From contig NZ_KV795254.1 of NCBI RefSeq assembly GCF_001808955.1, forward strand, positions 279,559 to 343,558: a stretch of DNA of 64,000 nt, given 5' to 3'. The translations under genes and the position numbers were made by a program. Below are positions 42,388 to 51,486 of the stretch, one piece after another. A model generated the notes under the pieces. That model was not told the origin of the DNA. It searched no databases and saw nothing but the letters and a program-made list of their open reading frames with translations. This DNA comes from Rothia sp. HMSC078H08. Lineage in GTDB: Bacteria > Actinomycetota > Actinomycetes > Actinomycetales > Micrococcaceae. Each line of letters opens with the position of its first letter. The stretch's first letter is position 1.

Positions 42388-42582
42388 ATGCCGAAGCAGA
42401 AGACCCACTCTGGTGCTAAGAAGCGCTTCAAGCTCACCGGTAGCGGCAAGGTTAAGCGCCAGCAGGCGAACCGTCGCCACTACCTGGAGCACAAGTCCTC
42501 TCGTCTGACCCGTCGTCTGGCTTCTGACCAGATCGTTACCGGCGGCCAGGCAAAGGTTGTCAAGAAGATGCTGGGTAAGTAA
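42388..42582 (+). CDS. rpmI: 50S ribosomal protein L35
   Basis: L35 is a small basic large-subunit protein. The 64-residue product has the conserved [20 protein letters not shown] start, [14 protein letters not shown] and KKMLGK end. The ATG at 42388 follows TAAGGAG. The frame extends upstream to 42352, but that part is the hairpin region. It is the middle gene of infC-rpmI-rplT. Confidence 0.97.
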   Translation: MPKQKTHSGAKKRFKLTGSGKVKRQQANRRHYLEHKSSRLTRRLASDQIVTGGQAKVVKKMLGK

Positions 42583-42696
42583 GCAACGCTTACTCTCTGC
42601 ACCTGGCGCACCGATAGTGGTGCGCACTGATTAAAGACTCGCTCCTGTTCAGCGTGATATGTGAGCTGTTCAGGACATAAGACGAAGGAGACACAC

Positions 42697-43077
42697 GTGG
42701 CACGTGTGAAGCGCGCGGTTAACGCGCACAAGAAGCGCCGTACTATTCTCGATCGTGCATCCGGCTACCGCGGTCAGCGTTCTCGCCTGTACCGTAAGGC
42801 TAAGGAGCAGGTCACTCACTCGCTGGTTTACAGCTACGACCACCGTCGTAAGAAGAAGGGTGACTTCCGTCGCCTGTGGATTCAGCGTATCAACGCTGCT
42901 TCCCGCGCACAGGGCCTGACCTACAACCGCTTCATCCAGGGCCTGAAGGCTGCTGGTGTTGAGGTCGACCGCCGTATGCTGGCTGAGCTGGCTGTTAACG
43001 AGCCCGCTGCCTTCAACGCACTGGTTGAGATTGCTAAGAACAACCTGCCCGAGGACACCTCGGCTCCCAAGGCTTAA
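42697..43077 (+). CDS. rplT: 50S ribosomal protein L20
   Basis: L20 binds 23S rRNA early in assembly and in some bacteria represses its own operon by binding the leader mRNA. The 126-residue product starts [17 protein letters not shown] and has [38 protein letters not shown] and [19 protein letters not shown]. The GTG at 42697 follows AAGGAG. A terminator begins about 65 bases after the stop. Confidence 0.97.
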   Translation: MARVKRAVNAHKKRRTILDRASGYRGQRSRLYRKAKEQVTHSLVYSYDHRRKKKGDFRRLWIQRINAASRAQGLTYNRFIQGLKAAGVEVDRRMLAELAVNEPAAFNALVEIAKNNLPEDTSAPKA

Positions 43078-43140
43078 TTAGCCTAGGTTGTGTTCTTACC
43101 TCGAAAATCTAGGTTCGGGGTAGGATGCTTAAGCGTCGTG

Positions 43141-43178
43141 AGCGGCCGTCTGCACTTTGAGTGTGGGCGGCCGCTTTC
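43141..43178 (+). terminator. Terminator of infC-rpmI-rplT
   Basis: AGCGGCCG pairs with CGGCCGCT (43141-43148 with 43168-43175), with GCACT/AGTGT inside, and TTCT follows. Confidence 0.88.
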
Positions 43179-43229
43179 TGCGTATCTGGGGTTGTGACTG
43201 TTCTGCGTTTTTGGGTGCGTCTTTGCCTG

Positions 43230-43235
43230 TACCCT
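43230..43235 (+). promoter_or_regulatory. -10 box of a leaderless methyltransferase (SpoU) promoter
   Basis: TACCCT stands 6 bases before the GTG at 43242, and no ribosome site is present. Confidence 0.5.
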
Positions 43236-43241
43236 TTAAGA

Positions 43242-44189
43242 GTGAACTTTTTTGAACGTATTAGTACCCCCGTTGTGATGTCCAACCCGCAGGCTGACCG
43301 TGTGCGCGATATTGCGAAGCTGCGTACCCGTGCTGCTCGCACGAAGAAGGGCCAGTTCCTGGTGGAAGGCCCGCAGGCTGTGCGTGAGGCGTTGAAGGCG
43401 CATCTGAAGAAGCCGATTCTGGATGCTGTCTACGTTACGGAGGCGGCTTTTGACCGTCATGAGGATATTGCCGAGCTGCTGGAGCAGGTGTACGGCACCC
43501 CCACCCCCGAGGAGGGGCGCCGCGTCTTTATGCGTGTGGTGACCGAAGAGGTGTTGGCGGCCATGGCTGATTCTGTGTCGCCGCAGGGTATTATTGCGGT
43601 TTCTTTCATGGTGGATGCTTCCTTCTCGCTGCTGTGGGGTGAGGGCGCGTTGAACCCGAAGTTGATTGCTGTGCTGTCTCGTGTGCAGGATCCGGGTAAT
43701 GCGGGCACTATTCTTCGTGTGGCTGATGCGGCCGGTGCTGACTTGGTGATTACGACTAAGGGTTCGGTGGATTTGTATAACCCGAAGACGGTGCGTTCTA
43801 CGGCGGGTTCGCTGTTCCACGTGCCGATTATTCAGGGCGTGCAGCTGGAGGATTTCGCGGAGGATGTGAAGTCTCAGGGTACTGCTGTGCTGGCTGCTGA
43901 CGGCTATGGTGCGGTGAATCTGCAGGAGCTGAGTGAGTACACTGCGGCTCGTCGTGCCGGTGTAGAGGCGAGTGCCCCGTCCGGCGTGAAGGGTAATTTT
44001 GATCTTTCTAAGCCGACCATGTGGCTTTTCGGTAATGAGGCGCAGGGCTTGAACGCTGAAGAGAAGGCAGCGGCGACGATGCGTGTGGCTGTTCCTGTCT
44101 ATGGTTCGGCTGAGTCTTTGAATGTGGGTACGGCTGCTGCTGTGTGCCTGTATGCTTCGGCGATGGCTCAGCGCGGCGTTTCTCGCTAG
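43242..44189 (+). CDS. SpoU/TrmH family RNA 2'-O-methyltransferase
   Basis: The 315-residue product is a SPOUT-class rRNA/tRNA ribose methyltransferase of the kind found after rplT in actinobacteria. The N-terminal substrate-binding domain has RTKKGQFLVEGPQAVREAL. The knotted SAM domain shows VLSRVQDPGNAGTILRVADAAGAD, the YNPKTVRSTAGSLFHVP segment, WLFGNEAQGL and VPVYGSAESLNVGTAAAV, which are the three SpoU motifs. I take the GTG at 43242 because of the close -10 box; ATG 43278 is an alternative that shortens it by 12 residues. The exact RNA target is unknown. Confidence 0.9.
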   Translation: MNFFERISTPVVMSNPQADRVRDIAKLRTRAARTKKGQFLVEGPQAVREALKAHLKKPILDAVYVTEAAFDRHEDIAELLEQVYGTPTPEEGRRVFMRVVTEEVLAAMADSVSPQGIIAVSFMVDASFSLLWGEGALNPKLIAVLSRVQDPGNAGTILRVADAAGADLVITTKGSVDLYNPKTVRSTAGSLFHVPIIQGVQLEDFAEDVKSQGTAVLAADGYGAVNLQELSEYTAARRAGVEASAPSGVKGNFDLSKPTMWLFGNEAQGLNAEEKAAATMRVAVPVYGSAESLNVGTAAAVCLYASAMAQRGVSR

Positions 44190-44281
44190 GTTTTGGGCGG
44201 TTCACGGCTTGTGGTACAGCGGTGGGCCGCTTTAGCATCATGGGTTTTAGAGTTTTAGTTTAGGGCTGAGAAAGGGAAATT

Positions 44282-45202
44282 ATGTCTGCTCCTTCTGGTC
44301 ATTCGGGTTCGGGCGCGATTATTGCTGCGCTGGGTGCGAACCTGGGTATTGCGGTGCTGAAGTTTTTGGCTTTTGCGCTGACTCGTTCTTCGTCGATGTT
44401 GGCGGAGGCTATTCACTCGGTGGCTGACTCGGGTAATCAGCTTCTGCTTCTTTTGGGCGGTCGCGCTTCGCAGAAGCAGGCTGATGAGGAGCACCCGTTT
44501 GGTTATGGCCGTAACCGCTATATTTACGCGTTTATTGTTTCGATTATTATCTTTGCCCTGGGTGGCTTGTTCGCTCTGTATGAGGGTTATGAGAAGCTGC
44601 ATGACCCGCACGGTATTACTGAGTGGCAGTGGGTTCCGGTGGCTGTTCTGGTGGGTTCGATTCTGCTGGAGGGTAATTCGTTCCGCGTGGCGGTGAAGGA
44701 GTCGCGTGATCTGAAGGGCAAGCAGAGCTGGATGCGTTTCTTGCGTACTTCGAAGAACCCGGAGCTTCCGGTGCTTCTGCTGGAGGATGCGGGTGCGCTG
44801 CTGGGTCTGATTTTCGCGCTCTTTGGCGTGGGTCTGACTCTGTTGACCGGTAATGGTCTGTGGGATGCATTCGGCACCCTGGCTATTGGCGTGCTGCTGG
44901 TCTTTATTGCCGTGTTCCTTGCGGTGGAGATGAAGTCTCTGATTTTGGGTGAGGCGGCTTCTCCGGAGGATTTGGCGAAGATTCGTGCGGCGATTGAGGA
45001 TGGCGATAGCGAGCGCATTATCCACATTAAGACCGTGCACTTGGGTCCCGAGGAGATTCTGGTGGCGGCGAAGATTCGTATTCACGATGCCGACACCGGC
45101 CGCGCTGTGGCTGATGAGATTGACGCGGCTGAGGTTCGTATTCGCGAGGCTGTTCCTGCGGCACGCATCATTTATCTGGAACCGGATATTTTCCGGGCCT
45201 AG
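44282..45202 (+). CDS. Cation diffusion facilitator (CDF) family transporter
   Basis: CDF proteins export divalent metals such as Zn, Mn, Fe or Co in exchange for protons. The 306-residue protein has six membrane segments, the first metal-site motif HSVADSGNQ in segment 2, EEHPFGYGRNRYIYA in the loop, a second acidic site LLLEDAGALLGL in segment 5, and a C-terminal cytoplasmic domain (about residues 220-306) with HIKTVHLGPEEILVA. The Glu-Asp pair in segment 5 differs from the His/Asp pair of zinc exporters, so the metal cannot be assigned. The ATG at 44282 follows GAAAGGGA. The DUF421 gene starts 19 bases downstream. Confidence 0.92.
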   Translation: MSAPSGHSGSGAIIAALGANLGIAVLKFLAFALTRSSSMLAEAIHSVADSGNQLLLLLGGRASQKQADEEHPFGYGRNRYIYAFIVSIIIFALGGLFALYEGYEKLHDPHGITEWQWVPVAVLVGSILLEGNSFRVAVKESRDLKGKQSWMRFLRTSKNPELPVLLLEDAGALLGLIFALFGVGLTLLTGNGLWDAFGTLAIGVLLVFIAVFLAVEMKSLILGEAASPEDLAKIRAAIEDGDSERIIHIKTVHLGPEEILVAAKIRIHDADTGRAVADEIDAAEVRIREAVPAARIIYLEPDIFRA

Positions 45203-45220
45203 CTCTAGGAGATTTTTGTT

Positions 45221-46036
45221 ATGACCGTTGAGATGATCGTTGATGGTTTGCTAAAGATTTTCGTTGGCCTGATCATTCTTTTGGTGTACCTGCGTCTGAC
45301 TCACCGTTCTCAGGCGGGGCACCAGACCCCGATTGATACCATCGGTAACTTTGTCATCGGTGGTGTGTTCGGTGGCGTGTTGTACAGCAAGCAGATTAGC
45401 CTGTTCTACTTTGTCATCTACATGGTGTTTACGCTGTGCATGATTCAGCTGCTGAACGTGGCGACCACGAAGATTCGTTTTCTGCATATGGCGGTGCGTG
45501 AGCAGCGCGTGCCGGTCATTACGGATGGTGATATCGATATTAAGAGCTTCCAGCAGGCAGATGTGGTTCTTGATCCGATGCGCCTGATTGCTGACCTTCG
45601 TGCGCAGGGTATTTACGACCTGGAAGACATTGAGTTCGCTCAGATTGAGCCGAATGGTGTGCTGAGTGTGATTCGTAAGGGCGACGGTGTGCCGAACTTT
45701 GCTCTGATTGTGAAGGGTAGCTTGGTTACTCGCGATATCGCGGATGCGCACAAGACCGAGGATTGGGTGTACCTGCAGTTGCGTGCGGCTGAGGTCGAAC
45801 TTGAGGATGTCTTCCTCATGGAGTTCAAGAACGGTAACCGCCTGCTCATTCTGCTCAATGACGGCACTACTATTCGCCGTGAGGTGGCAGAAGCCTCGAA
45901 TATGAATGATAAGGAAGAAGAGTGGCAGGAAGGCGTGGAGGACGCTCCTGAGCCGGAGGATACTGAGGATGCTAAGAAGGAAGTAGCGGAGCACGCTGCT
46001 GAGGATGCGCATCCGACGAAGGATTCTAAAGCGTAG
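45221..46036 (+). CDS. DUF421 (YetF-type) membrane protein
   Basis: The 271-residue product has three membrane segments in its first 85 residues and the DUF421 signature LRLTHRSQAGHQTPIDTIGN, followed by a soluble alpha/beta domain with MRLIADLRAQGIYDLEDIEF, DLEDIEFAQIEPNGVLSV and a Glu/Asp/Lys-rich tail of about 45 residues. The family is widespread and of uncertain function; YetF-like proteins are linked to the cell envelope in Bacillus. The ATG at 45221 follows AGGAG. It lies between the CDF and Nudix genes with very short spacers, so the three probably form one transcript. Confidence 0.88.
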   Translation: MTVEMIVDGLLKIFVGLIILLVYLRLTHRSQAGHQTPIDTIGNFVIGGVFGGVLYSKQISLFYFVIYMVFTLCMIQLLNVATTKIRFLHMAVREQRVPVITDGDIDIKSFQQADVVLDPMRLIADLRAQGIYDLEDIEFAQIEPNGVLSVIRKGDGVPNFALIVKGSLVTRDIADAHKTEDWVYLQLRAAEVELEDVFLMEFKNGNRLLILLNDGTTIRREVAEASNMNDKEEEWQEGVEDAPEPEDTEDAKKEVAEHAAEDAHPTKDSKA

Positions 46037-46052
46037 AAGAAGGTAGAGAAAG

Positions 46053-46535
46053 ATGAGTGATATGTTGCTCTCGTTTGAGGTTCAGGTGGTTGGCGCCGCC
46101 GTGGTTGATTCTTTGGAGGCTCCGACCCGCATGCTGGTGGCTCAGCGTTCTGAGCCGCAGACAGTTGCTGGCATGTGGGAGTTCCCGGGCGGTAAGGTCG
46201 AGCCGGGGGAGAGCTGCGAGCAGGCGCTGGTGCGTGAGCTGAAGGAGGAGCTGGGCGTGCAGGCCCGTCTGGGTGCTGAGGTGCCCGGTGCGTACCCGCA
46301 GGGCTGGCGTCTGAGTGAGCGTCTGGCGATGCGCGTGTTCTTCGCGGAGATTCTTTCGGGTACTCCGGATACTCTGGAGGATCACAGCGCTCTGCAGTGG
46401 ATGCCGCTGCCGAAGTCTAAAGATGACGCGCAGGCGTATGATGACCTGCTGGGTTTGCCGTGGATTCCGGCGGATTTGCCGATTGTTGTGGCTCTTCTTC
46501 AGCAGCTGCAGGATGCAGGTGTTGGCGAGGCATAA
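46053..46535 (+). CDS. mutT: MutT-like Nudix hydrolase
   Basis: The 160-residue product resembles 8-oxo-dGTP diphosphatases that cleanse the nucleotide pool. The Nudix box is complete: [18 protein letters not shown] then KEELGV (G-x5-E-x7-R-E-U-x-E-E-x-G-U), preceded by GMWEFPGG, which is typical of MutT and not of other Nudix groups. The ATG at 46053 follows AGAGAAAG, 16 bases after the DUF421 gene. It is the last gene of the CDF-DUF421-mutT string, and a terminator follows. Substrate is inferred from the MWEFPGG segment only. Confidence 0.88.
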   Translation: MSDMLLSFEVQVVGAAVVDSLEAPTRMLVAQRSEPQTVAGMWEFPGGKVEPGESCEQALVRELKEELGVQARLGAEVPGAYPQGWRLSERLAMRVFFAEILSGTPDTLEDHSALQWMPLPKSKDDAQAYDDLLGLPWIPADLPIVVALLQQLQDAGVGEA

Positions 46536-46666
46536 TCCTAATGCTGTAGCGCTAAGACCCTGTATTAGTTCTCTGCGTTAGTTCGTTGCGAGGCTAAGTC
46601 ACCGTTATGTGACACGTTCGCGGCGGTAACAGGATAAATTTTCTCTATCTTTTTCGACACTGTTTG

Positions 46667-46702
46667 AAGGCGGGATTTCCTGTGGGGAGTCCCGCCTTTA
46701 TT
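46667..46702 (+). terminator. Terminator after mutT
   Basis: AAGGCGGGA (46667-46675) pairs with TCCCGCCTT (46690-46698) with inner TTCC/GGGA pairing. TATTC follows. Confidence 0.88.
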
Positions 46703-46820
46703 CATATTTTGAGGGTGAGTTATGCGCCAGGTGATCCTGACTTGCGTGTTTGTTGGGGTGTTTATTCACAGTGCGTAAAGTTATGGCGACAGGTCGTGTC
46801 CAAGAGCCTGCACCGTAAAG

Positions 46821-46850
46821 ATATAGGCGATTTTAGGCATGTTTTAGGCG
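46821..46850 (+). repeat. Three 10-bp near-repeats upstream of efeU
   Basis: atataggcga, ttttaggcat and gttttaggcg follow each other at helical-turn spacing, 90 bases before efeU. A protein-binding array is possible. Confidence 0.5.
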
Positions 46851-46859
46851 TGCGCAGCC
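46846..46859 (+). repeat. Left copy of a 14-bp direct repeat flanking efeUOB
   Basis: AGGCGTGCGCAGCC occurs here and again at 50749-50762, on the two sides of the efeUOB genes. Confidence 0.6.
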
Positions 46860-46902
46860 CCATAACCCGGGATGAAATCCGGCGCCAATCACCGTATGTT
46901 TA

Positions 46903-46911
46903 TTAGGTAAG
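46903..46911 (+). promoter_or_regulatory. Half-site resembling a DtxR/IdeR iron box before efeU
   Basis: TTAGGTAAG matches the left half of the DtxR consensus; the right half is poor. It lies 29 bases before the efeU start, where an iron repressor would be expected. Confidence 0.3.
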
Positions 46912-46939
46912 GAAAAACTGTCTAATTGGTGATACTGAA

Positions 46940-47809
46940 ATGAACTTTTGGGGAGCCTTCCTCGGAAACTTTTTGATTGGCCTGCGCGAGGGCCTCGAAG
47001 CGGCACTGGTCGTAGGTATCCTCCTCGCCTACATCCGCAAAACGCAGCGTACCCACCTGCTGGCACCCATGTGGGCCGGCGTCGGTGTGGCGGTCCTACT
47101 GTCCCTCGGCTTTGGCGCTCTGCTGACCTTCGGTCCCCAAACCCTCACCTTCGAAGCGCAGGAAGCCATTGGCGGTTCCCTGTCTATCATTTCGGTTGGC
47201 TTCGTCACCTGGATGATTTTCTGGATGGCTGAAAACGCCCGCATGCTTTCTGCCGAACTCAAGGGCAAGCTGGACGCTGCACAGACCAGCGCCTGGGCTG
47301 TGGTTCTGCTGGCGGCGCTTTCCGTGGGCCGCGAAGGCCTGGAAACCACCCTGTTTATCTGGTCGGCTACCCGCACCGCCGGTCAGGAGGCGAACGCAAC
47401 CCCCATGCTCGGTGCGCTGGTCGGTATCGCCATCGCCATCGTGATGGCGTGGGGCATGATGCGCGGCATGATGCGCATTAACCTTTCGCGCTTCTTCACC
47501 ATTACCGGCGCGTTCCTGGTCATCGTTGCCGCCGGCGTGCTCTCCTACGGTATTCACGACCTGCAGGAGGCGGGTATCCTGCCGGGTCTGAACAGCACCG
47601 CGTTCGAGTCCTACCGTTACATCGACCCGAGCGGTTTCCTCGGCACCCTGCTCAAGGCTGTGTTCAACCTGTCCTCGACCACTACCTGGCTTGAGGCGGG
47701 CGCCTGGATTCTGTATGTGGGCATTGTGATGCCGCTGTTCATCCGTGCCCAGCGCCCGGGTCTGAAGGCGGCGGCTAAGAAGCCGGAAACCGAAAAGGCT
47801 ACCGCCTAA
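46940..47809 (+). CDS. efeU: Iron permease EfeU (FTR1 family)
   Basis: EfeU is the membrane channel of the EfeUOB ferrous/ferric iron uptake system. The 289-residue protein has seven hydrophobic segments and both REGLE motifs, LREGLEAALVVG (near residue 17) and GREGLETTLFIW (near 133), which bind iron during transport. The ATG at 46940 lies 22 bases after a TAAGGAAAAA element. efeO and efeB follow in order. The upstream 400-base spacer holds the mutT terminator, small repeats and an iron-box half-site but no gene. Confidence 0.95.
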   Translation: MNFWGAFLGNFLIGLREGLEAALVVGILLAYIRKTQRTHLLAPMWAGVGVAVLLSLGFGALLTFGPQTLTFEAQEAIGGSLSIISVGFVTWMIFWMAENARMLSAELKGKLDAAQTSAWAVVLLAALSVGREGLETTLFIWSATRTAGQEANATPMLGALVGIAIAIVMAWGMMRGMMRINLSRFFTITGAFLVIVAAGVLSYGIHDLQEAGILPGLNSTAFESYRYIDPSGFLGTLLKAVFNLSSTTTWLEAGAWILYVGIVMPLFIRAQRPGLKAAAKKPETEKATA

Positions 47810-47945
47810 ACCAGGTTGCGTTCTGCCTCCACGGGAGAACCAGCACGGGAGAACCAGCCCCCTAGATTTTTGCGGCAACGATTGTCCGCGAACCCTAACT
47901 ATTCATACATTCACCCTTCACGGGACCTCTACATAAGGAGAACCT

Positions 47946-49163
47946 ATGCGTAAGACTCTCGCCTCCGCCGGTGCACTGCTTTCGGTTGGCGCACTCGCCC
48001 TGACCGGCTGCACTCCCAACAACCAGAACGTGGCGTCCTCCGCTTCGGGCGCGGCATCCTCCGACGGCGTTATTAACGTCAGCGCTAGCGACGATGCCTG
48101 CAAGCTGTCGGCGACCACCGTGAAGGCTGGCAAGGTCACCTTCAAGGTCAAGAACGAAGGCACCAAGGTCAACGAGTTCTACGTGCTCGGCTCCGACGGC
48201 CTGCGTATCGTTTCTGAGGTGGAGAACATTGGCCCGAACCTCAGCCGTGACCTGACCGTGGAACTGGCAGAGGGTAGCTACAAGACCGCGTGCAAGCCCG
48301 GCATGGTTGGCGACGGTATCCGCGGCGATTTCACCGTGACCAAGAACGAGAACGCGGCAACTATCTCCGCCGATGAGCAGGCACTGCGCGACACCGCAGT
48401 CACCCAGTACACCGCTTACGTCAAGGATCAGGTGGAGGCGCTGAAGACCAAGACCGAGCAGTTCGCTGAGCTCTACACCGCCGGCAAGGTAGAAGAAGCG
48501 AAGGCGCTGTACTCCTCCGCGCGCCTGCACTACGAACGCATTGAGCCGGTCGCTGAGTCCTTCGGTGACCTGGACCCCGCACTGGATGCACGTGAAGCAG
48601 ACGTGGAAGAGGGCAAGGAATGGACCGGCTGGCACAAGATTGAGAAGGACCTGTGGCAGCCTACCGCTGAGAAGAACGGCGGCAAGGAGTACACTCCGCT
48701 GACCGCTCAGGAACGTGCAGAGCTGGCGAAGAAGCTCGTTGAGGACACCCAGAAGCTCTACGACGAGGTTCACTCCTCCGAGTTCAAGCTTGAGGCATTC
48801 CAGATTTCTAACGGCGCTAAGGAACTGCTCGACGAGGTGGTAAACACCAAGATCAGCGGTGAGGAAGAGATTTGGTCGCACACTGACCTCTCGGACTTCC
48901 AGGGCAACATTGATGGTGCTCGCGTGGCGTATGAGGACGTTCTGCCGATTCTGAAGCAGAAGGACCCGAAGCTGGCTGAGGACATCGCGAAGAAGCTCGA
49001 CGTCGTTCAGAAGCTGCTCGACAAGTACAAGAAGGGCGATAGCTTCGCTGCGTACGATGAGCTGACCAAGGAGCAGGTGCGCGAGCTGTCCGATGCTGTT
49101 GAAGCTCTGTCTGAGCCGGTTTCGAAGATGACTGAGGTTGTGACCGGCGCGGGCACTAAGTAG
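47946..49163 (+). CDS. efeO: Iron uptake lipoprotein EfeO
   Basis: EfeO is the extracytoplasmic iron- or ferrous-oxidising partner of EfeU. The 405-residue product has a lipoprotein signal (MRKTLASAGALL.. with lipobox LTGC), a cupredoxin-like N-terminal domain (INVSASDDACKLSATTVKAG.. KVTFKVKNEG, about 40-135), and an M75 imelysin-like domain with the HxxE motif in GWHKIEKDLW (near residue 228). The ATG at 47946 follows AAGGAG. It lies 136 bases after efeU and 166 before efeB. The same three genes occur together in many bacteria. Confidence 0.95.
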   Translation: MRKTLASAGALLSVGALALTGCTPNNQNVASSASGAASSDGVINVSASDDACKLSATTVKAGKVTFKVKNEGTKVNEFYVLGSDGLRIVSEVENIGPNLSRDLTVELAEGSYKTACKPGMVGDGIRGDFTVTKNENAATISADEQALRDTAVTQYTAYVKDQVEALKTKTEQFAELYTAGKVEEAKALYSSARLHYERIEPVAESFGDLDPALDAREADVEEGKEWTGWHKIEKDLWQPTAEKNGGKEYTPLTAQERAELAKKLVEDTQKLYDEVHSSEFKLEAFQISNGAKELLDEVVNTKISGEEEIWSHTDLSDFQGNIDGARVAYEDVLPILKQKDPKLAEDIAKKLDVVQKLLDKYKKGDSFAAYDELTKEQVRELSDAVEALSEPVSKMTEVVTGAGTK

Positions 49164-49329
49164 CATCCCGCCGACGCTCACCTGCCGCGGTATGTGATAT
49201 CCGCGGGGCTTGCCGGGTGGGGACTACGGTTGATTCGTGTCTCCACCCGGCACAGGTGCATTCTTCATGCAGGGCGCATATAGCCGCTGCATTCTTCAAT
49301 CATTCACACATCACACGAAAGGCCTTCCC

Positions 49330-50652
49330 ATGCCTACCGAATCCAACCACCACACTCCGGAAGTAGCCCCCGACGCTAAGCCTGCTGGCACCTCCCGCCG
49401 CGGTGCGCTCGGCGCCGCACTGGCGGGTGCCGGTGCTCTGGGCGCCCTCGGCGCGCTCGTCGGATGCTCCTCTAACTCCAGTGCGCAGGCTTCTGCGAGC
49501 GCTTCCTCGACTGCCGCGAAGGATTCCCACTCGTTCTACGGTGAGCATCAGAGCGGCATTTCGACTGCGGTTCAGGACCGCATGTATTTTGCGGCGCTGA
49601 ACCTGAAGACTACCGACCGTGACGAAATCCAGTCCCTGTTCAAGGAATGGAGCGCCGCTGCTGCGAAGCTGCAGGCGGGCGAGCTGGTGGGGGAGGACCG
49701 CTCCTATGAGGCGCCTCCTAAGGACACCGGCGAGGCGATGGACCTGTCCGCCGCGAACCTGACCCTCACCTTTGGTCTGGGCCGTAGCTTCTTCGTTGAC
49801 GATGAGGGCAAGGACCGCTTCGGCTTTGCTTCTAAGCTCCCGGAGGCACTGGTCCGCATCCCTCATATGACCGGTGATGCGCTGGAAGAAAAGCGAAGCA
49901 ACGGCGATATCTGCATTCAGGCGTGTGCGGATGACCCACAGGTGGCGTTCCACGCGATTCGTAACCTGATTCGTATTGCTGGCGGTCGTGCCGTGGTGGC
50001 GTGGAACCAGCAGGGTTTCGGCCGTACCTCTTCGACCTCGACGAGCCAGGTGACGGCGCGTAACCTGTTCGGTTTCAAGGACGGCACGAATAATCTGAAG
50101 GTGGAGAGCCCGAACCTGCTGAAGAAGCACGTGTGGACTTCCTCTGAGAATTCGGCGAATAGCCCGGCGTGGATGGAGGGCGGCAGCTACCTGGCTGCTC
50201 GCCGTATCCGCATGAATATTGAGACGTGGGACCGCACCCGTCTGCGCGAGCAGGAGGAGATTGTAGGTCGTACGAAGGTGACTGGTGCGCCGCTGTCCGG
50301 TGGTGACGAGTTCACGGCTCCTAATTTTTCGGAGAAGGGTCGCTCGGGTCCTCTGATTCCGGCAGACTCTCATATGCGTCTGATGCATCCTGATCAGAAT
50401 CAGGGTGTGCAGATGTTGCGCCGCGGCTTCAACTACACGGATGGTACTGATGAGCTGGGCCGCCTGGACGCTGGTTTGTTCTTCATTGCGTATGTGTGCG
50501 ATCCGCGCACGCATTTTATTCCGATGCTGAGCACGATGACTTCTTCGGACGCTTTGAGTGAGTATCTGCGTCATACCGGTAGTGCGCTGTTTGCGGTGCC
50601 GCCGGGTGTGAAGGATGAGAACGACTACATCTGCTCGGGTCTTTTCAGCTAG
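49330..50652 (+). CDS. efeB: DyP-type peroxidase EfeB (deferrochelatase)
   Basis: EfeB is a heme-dependent peroxidase exported with heme by the Tat system; it supports EfeUOB iron uptake. The 440-residue product has a Tat signal (TSRRGALGAALAGAG, twin Arg near residue 22) that ends in LVGC, a possible lipobox, and the DyP features: the GFKDGTNN motif with catalytic Asp (near residue 256), Arg and hydrophobic residues, and the proximal heme His in MRLMHPDQN. A second SRYFDGL-like segment is DELGRLDAGLFFIAYV. The ATG at 49330 follows GAAAGG. A perfect terminator follows the gene. Confidence 0.95.
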   Translation: MPTESNHHTPEVAPDAKPAGTSRRGALGAALAGAGALGALGALVGCSSNSSAQASASASSTAAKDSHSFYGEHQSGISTAVQDRMYFAALNLKTTDRDEIQSLFKEWSAAAAKLQAGELVGEDRSYEAPPKDTGEAMDLSAANLTLTFGLGRSFFVDDEGKDRFGFASKLPEALVRIPHMTGDALEEKRSNGDICIQACADDPQVAFHAIRNLIRIAGGRAVVAWNQQGFGRTSSTSTSQVTARNLFGFKDGTNNLKVESPNLLKKHVWTSSENSANSPAWMEGGSYLAARRIRMNIETWDRTRLREQEEIVGRTKVTGAPLSGGDEFTAPNFSEKGRSGPLIPADSHMRLMHPDQNQGVQMLRRGFNYTDGTDELGRLDAGLFFIAYVCDPRTHFIPMLSTMTSSDALSEYLRHTGSALFAVPPGVKDENDYICSGLFS

Positions 50653-50708
50653 TGGATGTGTGGGACTAGCGCCTGCTTAGGCTTGCTAAGCGGCGTGTTT
50701 GTGTTGTT

Positions 50709-50740
50709 GAAAGCAGGAGGTGTTGTCACCTCCTGCTTTC
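50709..50740 (+). terminator. Terminator of efeUOB
   Basis: GAAAGCAGGAGGTG pairs perfectly with CACCTCCTGCTTTC around TTGT. Confidence 0.92.
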
Positions 50741-50748
50741 TCCTGTTA

Positions 50749-50762
50749 AGGCGTGCGCAGCC
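50749..50762 (+). repeat. Right copy of the 14-bp direct repeat flanking efeUOB
   Basis: AGGCGTGCGCAGCC lies 8 bases after the efeUOB terminator and matches 46846-46859 exactly. Confidence 0.6.
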
Positions 50763-50921
50763 GCTATTTTGCGGGTGTTGGGGGCGCTTAGGCTGTCTCT
50801 TTGTGGGTTTTTGTGGGGGAGGGGAATTTGTCACATATGGGTTCGACACGGGTGCATGCTTTGGAAACCAATCGGTAGGCGGGTAGTATTGAGGGAGAAA
50901 TCACATACGTATTGGGAGACA

Positions 50922-51446
50922 ATGATGACTGCTCAACCCCCGTTTGATCCGGGTGCCTACCGCTCCGACGCGGTTCCCTCGGACACTCAAGCTATTTATA
51001 TTCAGGAAGGCGGCGCTGAGCCGCGCGGAATTCTGTTCCACTCGCCGACCAAGCACCCGAAGATTCTGCGTCTGCAGGAGATTATGATTGTCTCCGCGCT
51101 GCTCTGCTTGATTCACGGTGTTATTTCCTCGTTCGCACCGGATAACCTGTCCCCGCTGAAGGGTCTGCCGGAGGTCGGCGTTGCAGGCGGTATCGGCCTG
51201 CTGGTTGTTTCTGCGGTTGTGTACATCTGGGTCTACTTCACGATTCAGAAGGGCAGGCGTCTGGGCCTGACTGTTGGTCTGATTTTTGCGATTCTGGGTG
51301 CGTTCGTGGCGATTCTGTCTCTGATTGGTAATGTCATTGACGCTCAGCGCTACGGCTTCGTGCCCCTGTACGCGGCATGGTTCATTGCGAACGTGCTGTG
51401 GATTCGTGCTTCTTTCGACCCGGCTGTGAAGCAGGCTCTGAAGTAG
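50922..51446 (+). CDS. Hypothetical four-helix membrane protein
   Basis: I recognise no named family. The 174-residue product has a polar N-terminus of about 50 residues (PPFDPGAYRSDAVPSD), then four membrane segments at roughly 60-78, 88-108, 115-135 and 145-162, and a short tail. The form resembles small actinobacterial integral membrane proteins of unknown function. Two ATG codons (50922 and 50925) follow GGGAG at proper spacing. TAGTAT near 50884 is a plausible -10 box. It is a single-gene unit with a terminator at 51487. Confidence 0.7.
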   Translation: MMTAQPPFDPGAYRSDAVPSDTQAIYIQEGGAEPRGILFHSPTKHPKILRLQEIMIVSALLCLIHGVISSFAPDNLSPLKGLPEVGVAGGIGLLVVSAVVYIWVYFTIQKGRRLGLTVGLIFAILGAFVAILSLIGNVIDAQRYGFVPLYAAWFIANVLWIRASFDPAVKQALK

Positions 51447-51486
51447 AAGTACCCTCTTCAACGTTGTTGTTGAGGCTATATACCTA

